Source: Schleiferiaceae bacterium (lineage in GTDB: Bacteria; Bacteroidota; Bacteroidia; Flavobacteriales; Schleiferiaceae). From it: a DNA stretch of 32,061 nt. Of this stretch, positions 8,229 through 15,148 are shown one piece after another. The stretch spans positions 1 to 32,061 of the forward strand of contig JAQWXR010000012.1 of NCBI GenBank assembly GCA_029254375.1. Reading direction: 5' to 3'. The position numbers were made by a program, and so were the translations under genes. Position 1 is the first letter of the stretch, and the number at the start of each line of letters is the position of its first letter. The notes under the pieces are model-generated. The model was not told the DNA's origin. It did not search any database and was given only the letters and a program-made list of their open reading frames with translations.

Positions 8229-9407
8229 ATGGATCAACCCGCCTACATCCCTCAAGAAGAACGCCTGATGGTCGCCTCAAAGCGCCAATCCCTGCGCATT
8301 GGATTACCCTTAGAGTCCACCTGGGCCGAAAATCGGGTAGCCCTAACGCCCGAAGGGGTACATCTTTTGGTTCAGCAAGACCATGAAATCTTGGTAGAGC
8401 GAGGGGCTGGGCTGGCGGCGCGTTACACTGACCATGAATATTCAGAAGCAGGAGCTCAGATAATTGAAGATCGTTCCCAAGTATTCCAATGCCCGGTGCT
8501 CGTAAAAGTGGAGCCCCCCAGTCCAAAAGAATGGCCCTTGATGGTTCCGAATCAGCTTTTACTGTCAGTTCTCCAACCAAACACCATCACGGCCGATTAT
8601 ATCCAAGCCCTCCAGGCGAAAAAAATTACTGCCCTGAGCTACGGGCGCATCCTTGATGAAGATGGACGTGCGCCATTTGTGCGAAGCATGGCCGAAATCG
8701 GAGGTTCTCAAGCCATCACGGTTGCGATGGAATACCTCAGCACCTGGGCGGATGGCAAGGGCTATGCTATGGGCGCAGTGACCGGGGTACCACCCACGGA
8801 AGTGGTCATCCTTGGAGCCGGCACGGTAGGTACCGTTGCGGCGCGGCTAGCGATGGCCATGGGCGCGACGGTCAAAGTATTTGATTCCTCCTTGACGCGG
8901 ATGCAACGCTTGCGTGAAGTTCTAGGGCAAGATATCTACACCTGTACCCTGCAACCACAAATCTTGACTAAGGCCCTAAGCCGCTGTGATGTGGCCATTG
9001 GTGCACTCCGCCCAGTGGCAGGTCGGACTCCGATCGTTGTGACCGAAGAAATGGTCTCGCAGATGAAGCCACGCAGTGTCATTGTAGATGTGAGTATTGA
9101 TCATGGAGGTTGCTTCGAATCGAGCGAGGTTACTACGTGGGATGCTCCGGTCTATACCAAGCACGGAGTGACCCATTTTTGTGTGCCCAATTTGGCCTCT
9201 CGTGTGGCGCGCACCGCCTCCTTCGCCTTAAATAATCTTACCAGTCCATTCCTTCAAAATCTTGCGGATGATGGAGGTTTGGAAGAAGCGCTAGTGCGAC
9301 GGGCTCATTGGCGCGCGGGGGTATACATGCACCGCGGAATACTTACACACCGAGAATTAGCTGAGCCATTTGATCTCCCTTTTACGGACCTTGACCTCCT
9401 CTTATGA
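8229..9407 (+). CDS. ald: Alanine dehydrogenase / NAD(P) transhydrogenase-alpha family oxidoreductase
   Basis: About 392 residues with the AlaDH/PNT fold. The N-terminal half holds ENRVALTPEGVHLL and VKVEPPSPKEW (substrate-binding Lys region). A Rossmann motif VVILGAGTVGTVAARLAMAMGA precedes FDSS, whose Asp should bind NAD ribose, and IVDVSIDHGGCFES supplies the catalytic Asp. Canonical alanine dehydrogenases have a catalytic His in a YLHLA-like segment; here that place reads SVLQPNT, so activity on alanine is not certain. I chose the ATG at 8229; a TTG at 8220 overlaps the tsaE stop and cannot be excluded. The stop overlaps the next gene by 4 bases (ATGA). Alanine dehydrogenase is how I know its flavobacterial relatives to be annotated. 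Confidence 0.85.
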   Translation: MDQPAYIPQEERLMVASKRQSLRIGLPLESTWAENRVALTPEGVHLLVQQDHEILVERGAGLAARYTDHEYSEAGAQIIEDRSQVFQCPVLVKVEPPSPKEWPLMVPNQLLLSVLQPNTITADYIQALQAKKITALSYGRILDEDGRAPFVRSMAEIGGSQAITVAMEYLSTWADGKGYAMGAVTGVPPTEVVILGAGTVGTVAARLAMAMGATVKVFDSSLTRMQRLREVLGQDIYTCTLQPQILTKALSRCDVAIGALRPVAGRTPIVVTEEMVSQMKPRSVIVDVSIDHGGCFESSEVTTWDAPVYTKHGVTHFCVPNLASRVARTASFALNNLTSPFLQNLADDGGLEEALVRRAHWRAGVYMHRGILTHRELAEPFDLPFTDLDLLL

Positions 9408-9799
9408 ACTTTTGGCAGCGCTTTAGCTGGTATGCCCTAGGCCTCGGCCTCGGAACCATCCTGGTAATCTTCTTTTTTTCTGATCGTGATTTTCAATGCA
9501 CCTATCTGCCCAACAACCGCGTCTTGGTTGATATGCATGATCAAGGCACCCAGTTTGTGGCGGAACCTGCGCGCGATATTTGGGAGCAGCAATGTGCAGG
9601 GGATTCGGCGATGCTCGAAGCTTTTTTGATGCGCGGAGAAATTGATTTTCAGCACGCCCTGGTAACCACGAGAGTAGAAAGCTTGAGTTACTCCCAATAT
9701 CCAATTGAACTGGATTGGAAAGGGAGAATATTTGAAGGAATTTGGGAGCGCCGTACGGACAGTGCTGTGCTCATCTCCCTTCGAGCCTTGGAGAGATAA
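9404..9799 (+). CDS. DUF4258 domain protein with N-terminal membrane anchor
   Basis: A 131-residue protein of unknown function. Residues about 9-26 (WYALGLGLGTILVIFFF) form one membrane helix, leaving a soluble domain with CTYLPNNRVLVDM and a C-terminal beta-rich part (VTTRVESLSYSQYPIELDWKGRIFEGIWE). The arrangement matches DUF4258 proteins that follow alanine dehydrogenase in flavobacteria, as I recall them. It overlaps the upstream gene by 4 bases, so both are translated from one message. It ends 3 bases before the convergent proline dehydrogenase, with no visible terminator between. Confidence 0.75.
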   Translation: MNFWQRFSWYALGLGLGTILVIFFFSDRDFQCTYLPNNRVLVDMHDQGTQFVAEPARDIWEQQCAGDSAMLEAFLMRGEIDFQHALVTTRVESLSYSQYPIELDWKGRIFEGIWERRTDSAVLISLRALER

Positions 9800-9802
9800 G
9801 AA

Positions 9803-10996
9803 TCAGTTATTCAGTCGCTTGCGTCGTTGACGCTCCTCCAAAATCAAGGCTAATTCGCGTCCCGTTTGACCTTTGACCGAGGTGTTTTCTTCAGCTCTGC
9901 GAAATAGGTAGGGCATGACTTTTTCAATGGGTCCGAAGGGCAAATATTTAGCGACACGGTACCCATGATGAGCCATCACAAAGCTGATATGATCGGACAT
10001 GCCAAAGAGTTGCGCAAACCAGATGGGGGCCTCACTTGCGCTCCATCCTTGTTCAAGCAATAAATTGGCAGCCAATTCGGCGCTGTCTTCATTGTGTGAG
10101 CCAATGATCAGTGCGAGGGTTTTGGAGTCCTCGGGACGGCCAAGGGCTAGAATCATCGCTTTGACACATGCATTGAATTCCACATCCGTGGCCGCTTTGC
10201 TGGGCTGAATCGGGGAGGGGTAGCCCTTAGACTGAGCTCTTGAGCGTTCTTTTTCCATGTATGCCCCGCGAACAAACTTGATGCCGAGGCCATAGCCTCC
10301 TTGTTCGGCAGCCAGCATAGCCGCGTGAAGAGCAGCTAAGCGTTCGGTGCGATAGCATTGGATGGTGTTGAAGACGATAACGTCTTCGCGATTGTAACGC
10401 TGCATGGCTTGATAAGCGAGGCGATCAATCGCCTCTTGAATCCAAGTTTCTTCTGCATCAATCATGACGGGCACTCCGACCGAATGGGCGTAGTGGCAAA
10501 TGCGGTCTACACGGGCTTGGGTGCGTTCCCAAGCTATGGCTTCAGAGGAATTTAATTCAATGCCTTGGCTTACTTTTTCAAGCATGTCAGTATCCGCAAT
10601 TCCTGTGACTTTGAAAACGCCCAAGGGCACACTGTCTTCTTTGGCGGCGAGCGCAAGCGTTTCCAGTGTCATTTCCACGCTGTGTTCATAGGCGGCTTGA
10701 TCCGTCTGACCTTCTACGGAATAGTCCAAAATACTAGCCACCCCCAGCTTCCAATGGTGTTGGGCAACGGGTTTGCAATCTGCCACCGTCTCTCCGCCAC
10801 AAAATTGTCGGAAAACCGTGGCGCGAATGAGGCCTTTGATAGGTAATTTCCACGCGAGTGCCCAAAGGGTGAGGAAGGTGCCTACTTTGACCAAGAAAGG
10901 AGAAGCTAAGGTCCTGAATAGCAAATAGCTGCGATTCAAAGAGGCATCTGAGTGGGATTGGAATGCGATAGCAGTATCGCGAAAATTCAAGGGCAT
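9803..10996 (-). CDS. Proline dehydrogenase (monofunctional, FAD-dependent)
   Basis: Proline dehydrogenase oxidises proline to pyrroline-5-carboxylate and passes electrons to the respiratory chain at the inner membrane. The barrel domain shows FKVTGIAD, MIDAEETW, NTIQCYR, the FAD/substrate segment KFVRGAYMEKER, LIIGSHNED, and near the C-terminus AKYLPFGPIEKVMPYLFRRAEENTSV, whose paired Arg bind the proline carboxylate. The length of 397 residues fits the stand-alone bacteroidete form, not the PutA fusion. The frame has two candidate starts, 11008 and 10996. I prefer 10996 because MPLNFRDTAIAFQS matches the usual N-terminus and a TATCTTTG box at 11026-11019 would leave almost no leader for the first. 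The P5C dehydrogenase gene is not in the window. Confidence 0.92.
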   Translation of the reverse strand: MPLNFRDTAIAFQSHSDASLNRSYLLFRTLASPFLVKVGTFLTLWALAWKLPIKGLIRATVFRQFCGGETVADCKPVAQHHWKLGVASILDYSVEGQTDQAAYEHSVEMTLETLALAAKEDSVPLGVFKVTGIADTDMLEKVSQGIELNSSEAIAWERTQARVDRICHYAHSVGVPVMIDAEETWIQEAIDRLAYQAMQRYNREDVIVFNTIQCYRTERLAALHAAMLAAEQGGYGLGIKFVRGAYMEKERSRAQSKGYPSPIQPSKAATDVEFNACVKAMILALGRPEDSKTLALIIGSHNEDSAELAANLLLEQGWSASEAPIWFAQLFGMSDHISFVMAHHGYRVAKYLPFGPIEKVMPYLFRRAEENTSVKGQTGRELALILEERQRRKRLNN

Positions 10997-11018
10997 CAGC
11001 AGGTGCATTAACGAAAGC

Positions 11019-11026
11019 CAAAGATA
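11019..11026 (-). promoter_or_regulatory. Possible -7 promoter box for proline dehydrogenase
   Basis: The minus strand reads TATCTTTG, an exact match to the Bacteroidota -7 consensus TAnnTTTG, 23 bases upstream of the ATG at 10996. No TTTG box lies at the usual distance upstream; the nearest TTG is 28 bases away, so the assignment is tentative. Confidence 0.35.
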
Positions 11027-11050
11027 GTAGAGGAGCCGCTCGGCGATGTC

Positions 11051-12130
11051 ATGCCAAGTAATTTTCCGACCTTTGAGATAATGCGCAATTGGGAGACGCC
11101 GTTTGGACCCGTTTATGTCGGTAAAAAGGCCTTTCAGGCTTTGGATGCCTGGTTATTAGAACATCGTGAAACCTACAGTCATGTTCTCATTCTCACGGAT
11201 GAGCATGTGCATGAAGCCTGTATCCCCTTTATTTTGGGAAGTTTATCCAATCTGGGCGAAACCTCCATTCTAGAAATCGAAGCGGGCGAATCGAGCAAGT
11301 CCATGGACCTTTTGGGCCAACTCTACCTAGCGATGTTGGATCACCAGGCGGATCGTCAGAGCTTAGTCATTTCAATCGGAGGTGGTGTGGTCACCGATCT
11401 AGGGGGAATGCTCACCTCGACCTTTATGCGCGGCGTCGATCACGTGTTGATTCCCACCAGCCTGCTCGGGATGGTGGATGCCAGCATAGGAGGTAAGACA
11501 GGAGTGAATGTAGGTGGCTTCAAAAATTTGGCGGGGACTTTTGCCAGTTCACGCGGGGTCTTCGTGCAACCGGATCTCTTGAACAGCCTACCTGAGGCCC
11601 ATTGGCGTGCAGGCTGGGCTGAGTGCATCAAACATGCCTATCTTTTGGGTTCCCCGGTATGGGGAGAAGCCAAAGCTTTAAGCGAACTCGATCGCCTTCG
11701 AACCTTGCTTCCCACATTAATGGAAGCAAAAATTCAACGCATCCAGGCAGACCCTTTCGAACAGGGAAACGAGCGAAAGGCCCTGAATCTAGGCCACTCC
11801 ATGGCCCATGCAGCTGAAGCCCAGCTCGGACCATCGCTACTTCATGGCGACGCCGTCGCTGCCGGCCTATGGTTAGAATTTGATATCGCCGAATCTATCG
11901 GTCTATGCGATTACGCGGACGTGGCCGCCATGAAAAATATCATTGATCAGTGGTGGCCCGCGCGGCTCAAACTGAACGAAGAAATGCTGAATCGCCTTCG
12001 AGGTGATAAAAAAAATCACGCGGGCACAGTGAGAATGGCCTTGCCAGGGGCCCCTGGAGCTTCGGTCACGCTGACGGAAGTCTCGGAATCAAACATCAAA
12101 AAAGCCCTCGCATCGTATGCGTCTTATTGA
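11051..12130 (+). CDS. aroB: 3-dehydroquinate synthase
   Basis: AroB converts DAHP to 3-dehydroquinate, step two of the shikimate pathway, with NAD and a divalent metal in the cytosol. The 359-residue protein shows the NAD-binding segment SIGGGVVTDLGG, TSLLGMVDASIGGKTGVN with its active-site Asp and Lys, the metal-binding HWRAGWAECIKHAYL, LNLGHSMAHAAEA and LLHGDAVAAG. An internal ATG at 11081 (MRNWETPFGPVYVG) would give a 349-residue protein that aligns equally well; the true start is open. The last 14 bases overlap aroA, so two shikimate enzymes are translationally linked. Upstream is the divergent proline dehydrogenase. Confidence 0.95.
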   Translation: MPSNFPTFEIMRNWETPFGPVYVGKKAFQALDAWLLEHRETYSHVLILTDEHVHEACIPFILGSLSNLGETSILEIEAGESSKSMDLLGQLYLAMLDHQADRQSLVISIGGGVVTDLGGMLTSTFMRGVDHVLIPTSLLGMVDASIGGKTGVNVGGFKNLAGTFASSRGVFVQPDLLNSLPEAHWRAGWAECIKHAYLLGSPVWGEAKALSELDRLRTLLPTLMEAKIQRIQADPFEQGNERKALNLGHSMAHAAEAQLGPSLLHGDAVAAGLWLEFDIAESIGLCDYADVAAMKNIIDQWWPARLKLNEEMLNRLRGDKKNHAGTVRMALPGAPGASVTLTEVSESNIKKALASYASY

Positions 12131-13205
12131 ATTACCCCCTTCCAAAAGCCTAGCAAATCGAACCTTAACCGCCTTGGCAGTTCATGGTAAACCGCTGCCT
12201 GAACCTGACCAAAGTTGGTCCGATGATATGCGGGCAATGCATCGGGTCCTCAATGGAGATGGCGACGCAGGGGCCGCGGGAACTGCATTTCGCTTTGGAA
12301 TGGCATACTGGGCAGCTATGCAAGGGACGAGTACAGATCTTAAGGGGAGCGACCGCTTGTTGGAACGACCCATCGATGGCTTGGTTGAAGCTTTACGCAG
12401 TATGGGAGGAGATTTGAGTAAGCAGAACGATGGCTCCTGGAAAATACGGGGGAAAAAGCTCAGTGGAGGTGATGTGAGTATTGACGCTTCTGTGAGTTCT
12501 CAATTTATTTCCGCCTTGTACCTCATTGAACCCTTGATGGCCAAAAAGCTTAAGCTGAAACTACAAGGCAAAGTCGTAAGCGCTCCATATATCGCGATGA
12601 CCCAACGGGTCATGCTTGAACGTGAATGGCCGGTGGAATCAGATTGGAGTGCCGGTATTGTATGGGCTTTGAGAGCCTCCTGTATGGTTGAATCCGTTTG
12701 CCTCCAAGGATTGGGCCGCCGCTCAATTCAAGGAGACTCGATTTGGTCGAACTGGGGTTTGGCCTTGGGGTTTAGTGCTTCCTATGAGGAGCAAGGCTTG
12801 GTAATAAGAGGATTGCCTAGCCGACCCAAAGAAGACATGCATTTGGATCTGAGGAATTGCCCGGATCTTGCTCAACCCATTGCCGCTGCGGCTGTGTTGA
12901 TGCGCCGTAAAGTCAGTTTAACCGGACTCGAAACCTTAAACGGCAAAGAAATTCCGCGTTTGGATGCATTGAAGGCGGCCATGAAAATGTTGGGAATTAC
13001 GGTAGAATCAAGCTCTTCGACCGATCTCATTTTTGACTCTTCGCAGTGGAAGCCAAAAGAAGAGCACCTCTCCGTGGATCCTGAAGACGACCACCGCATG
13101 GCGTTTTTTTGGGCATTAATTGGCTTGGAGCAAGCTACCGAATGGATGGGTGAAGCGACGGTATCCAAAAGTTACCCTCATTTTTGGTCTGATTGGAACG
13201 AATAG
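12117..13205 (+). CDS. aroA: 3-phosphoshikimate 1-carboxyvinyltransferase (EPSP synthase), compact form
   Basis: AroA joins PEP to shikimate-3-phosphate. At 362 residues it is clearly shorter than the roughly 427 of E. coli, yet the active-site landmarks are present: PSKSLANR (K, S, R) at 8-15, AAGTAFR, ERPIDGLVEAL, SSQFISALYL, a substrate-binding Asp in LRNCPDLAQPIAAAA, GKEIPRLDAL, DDHRMAFFWAL and the C-terminal SKSYPHFWSDW. In the PEP loop the usual Asn before AGTA is Ala (GAAGTAFR), a small departure. Divergent, short AroA proteins are common in Bacteroidota, so I infer an active enzyme. It overlaps aroB by 14 bases, and its 3' end overlaps the convergent helix-hairpin-helix gene by 28 bases. 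Confidence 0.92.
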   Translation: MRLIELPPSKSLANRTLTALAVHGKPLPEPDQSWSDDMRAMHRVLNGDGDAGAAGTAFRFGMAYWAAMQGTSTDLKGSDRLLERPIDGLVEALRSMGGDLSKQNDGSWKIRGKKLSGGDVSIDASVSSQFISALYLIEPLMAKKLKLKLQGKVVSAPYIAMTQRVMLEREWPVESDWSAGIVWALRASCMVESVCLQGLGRRSIQGDSIWSNWGLALGFSASYEEQGLVIRGLPSRPKEDMHLDLRNCPDLAQPIAAAAVLMRRKVSLTGLETLNGKEIPRLDALKAAMKMLGITVESSSSTDLIFDSSQWKPKEEHLSVDPEDDHRMAFFWALIGLEQATEWMGEATVSKSYPHFWSDWNE

Positions 13206-14518
13206 CGCAGGCGAACATGACACTGTTCAGGACGTAGTTGCACCCCGAGTTCCAGGCGCGGCTGGGACACTGCCACCATTGGATATCGCTTCCTTCCGAG
13301 GTTCACAGGTTCCCATGCCCAACGAGCATTCACGTATGGTCCCGCTTGACTCATTCTCATGGGTGAGGTTCCAAAGGCGAAAGGTTCTCCGAGGCCCATC
13401 CATCCAAAATGCAGGCGGCAGCTCGAGTCATTGAAGGTATTGGACCATTCCAGGGTAATTGCTTCTGGAACGCTAGGCTCGAGGGACGTATAGATCCGTA
13501 GCGTCAGCTTAGCGTATAGTTTAAAAGAGCCATCGATGCGCCAAAGTCCATTCCACTGCTCGAGCCCCCAGGCTGATAGCTGATCGGCGTAACGAAGCCA
13601 CGCTCCCTGCTCCTTGTGAGCGATTTCTAGCCGGCCGCGTTTCCACGGAAGACTGAATAAGATTCCTGAAGCGCAGGGGTAAGGGAGCCAGAGTTGATTT
13701 AACTCAGGATGAGGATTTCTGGCACCAAGTTCCCAGCGCATTCCATTACCTAGCGTCCATTTTGCTTGGAAGGCATACGAATGCCGCCCAAAATACTGAC
13801 CGCGTATATAGCCATGGACATTGGTCCACTGGCCGCCTAGCAGAGGAATATTGCGCACGACTCCGCCTCCAATCATGTAGCGTGAGCCCATACGATGGAG
13901 GAGGTAGCCCCCTTGCGCCGGCGACCAGGCCCAAATGCGTTGGGACTCTCTCGCACGCAACCAGGGTCCATTTGCCTGTTGACCATCCCAAACAAAATGA
14001 GCTAAACTGACTCGCGTCCATTGACTCCAGCGAATTCCATGGCCCATGATGTAAGGCTGCCAACCTTGATTGCTGTGTTGAAATCCCCAACGTTGCACTT
14101 GGTGCATGGCCTTGATTTTGGAAGGTGGAAAGCCTACAGAAAACATGGCTCGAAAGCAACGACGCTCCAGAGGATCAAGGGAGATGGCCTCCCATTCTCC
14201 GGGGTCAATTAAATAACCGAGTTCAGCGATGTAGCGACCTAGTTCAAAACTAGATTTGGGACTTAGAAAAGGGATGTCTTCCAGTCGATCTCGTGGCCAT
14301 CTGTTAAAATAATAAGGCTCCGTTAACCACGTGGCCATGACGGCCAAAACTGAGTCGATTTGCTCGAGCGAAGCTCTTGGATGGAGGAATTGGTATCTCT
14401 CACTCGCCGCTTGAATTACATCGGAGGGCTGTGCCTGAGCAGACCCAAAAACACATAAGGATAGGGCCCCGACCCGAAGAATATGCGCCCAAATCGACTT
14501 TCCCAGTGTACCCGCCAT
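13178..14518 (-). CDS. Exported helix-hairpin-helix / beta-barrel-like protein of unknown function
   Basis: The frame is open to 15145, but protein-like sequence begins at the ATG at 14518. A signal peptide is visible there: a Lys/Arg n-region, then VGALSLCVFGSAQA with cleavage near residue 29. Residues about 65-140 (RDRLEDIPFLSPKSSFELGRYIAELG and ERRCFRAMFSVG) resemble the ComEA-like helix-hairpin-helix segments found at the N-terminus of large exported bacteroidete proteins. The remainder is rich in alternating aromatic and polar residues (YGLGIK-like strands) and ends in RLRYSF, the terminal aromatic pattern of an outer-membrane beta-barrel. No function is known to me. The gene overlaps the upstream exported ORF by 103 bases and aroA by 28. 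Total length from this start is 446 residues. Confidence 0.7.
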   Translation of the reverse strand: MAGTLGKSIWAHILRVGALSLCVFGSAQAQPSDVIQAASERYQFLHPRASLEQIDSVLAVMATWLTEPYYFNRWPRDRLEDIPFLSPKSSFELGRYIAELGYLIDPGEWEAISLDPLERRCFRAMFSVGFPPSKIKAMHQVQRWGFQHSNQGWQPYIMGHGIRWSQWTRVSLAHFVWDGQQANGPWLRARESQRIWAWSPAQGGYLLHRMGSRYMIGGGVVRNIPLLGGQWTNVHGYIRGQYFGRHSYAFQAKWTLGNGMRWELGARNPHPELNQLWLPYPCASGILFSLPWKRGRLEIAHKEQGAWLRYADQLSAWGLEQWNGLWRIDGSFKLYAKLTLRIYTSLEPSVPEAITLEWSNTFNDSSCRLHFGWMGLGEPFAFGTSPMRMSQAGPYVNARWAWEPVNLGRKRYPMVAVSQPRLELGVQLRPEQCHVRLRYSFQSDQK

Positions 14519-15042
14519 TGGCCGTTGCTGCTGACATATATTCCTTTGAGATGGGGATGGGCGGCGGGTGAGGCGCCTAGAAAAAATGCTAGATTCTGAA
14601 GATTCCCCATCCGCGCTGAAAGCATGACGTCCCACCCCCATTCGGTTTTCTGCTTTACCCAGGCATGACTCTCCCAGTGCTGCCGACTGTTGAAATACAT
14701 ACGCCAGGCCGCCTCGCGAGACGAGGTCGACAGATGATGCACAGCGCCAACGATACAGGGTGCGCCTAAATCGAGTCCCCATCCGATGTGCGCCTTGGTA
14801 TATTGGGATAAGGAAATGGGGGTGAGGACGATGAGACTTGGAGTGCTTTTTGGTCCCCAAATCCCATGGACACTGCCCTTGGGATGCATCCATTGGACTC
14901 CGATGGCCTGCCACCCCGGGGCGGCACCACTTTGTTCCATAAATACGCACAGACTTGGAGGGGATTCGTGCCACGAATACCAGGGGCTTAGTTGAAACTG
15001 CGCCAATAGTTGAAGTGGGAAACATAGGAATAGCCATCGCAC
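14416..15042 (-). CDS. Exported beta-rich hypothetical protein
   Basis: I do not recognise this 208-residue protein. It opens with a signal peptide (RWLFLCFPLQLLAQ) and continues as beta-strand-like sequence rich in Trp, Tyr and Phe (SRFGRIFFGSGPYPYVF), suggesting a periplasmic or outer-membrane beta structure. The only start is a GTG at 15042-15040: an in-frame TGA lies two codons upstream and the next in-frame Met is beyond the signal peptide. It lies directly upstream of, and overlaps by 103 bases in another frame, the helix-hairpin-helix protein gene, so the two are probably co-transcribed. It is divergent from a histidine kinase gene. A frameshift joining both into one protein is an alternative. 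Confidence 0.6.
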   Translation of the reverse strand: MRWLFLCFPLQLLAQFQLSPWYSWHESPPSLCVFMEQSGAAPGWQAIGVQWMHPKGSVHGIWGPKSTPSLIVLTPISLSQYTKAHIGWGLDLGAPCIVGAVHHLSTSSREAAWRMYFNSRQHWESHAWVKQKTEWGWDVMLSARMGNLQNLAFFLGASPAAHPHLKGIYVSSNGQWRVHWESRFGRIFFGSGPYPYVFLGLLRHSPPM

Positions 15043-15148
15043 AGGTCAAAGAGCGCAAATGCCCTCCCTCAAGTCGGGAAGAAACGACTCGAAGCGTTTC
15101 AGTAAAAGCCAAGCGATTGCATCCAAAAAAAGGCGGTATTTTCACCTG

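Noticed and set aside
14519-15145. N-terminal extension of the long minus-strand frame ending at 13178 (655 codons)
   Set aside because: It is Arg/Ser/His-rich, lies antisense to the kinase start and over another plausible ORF, and the signal peptide at 14518 gives a natural start.
15059-15148. 30-codon N-terminal extension of the histidine kinase
   Set aside because: It would put a basic stretch before a perfect signal peptide; the ATG at 15149 is the better start.
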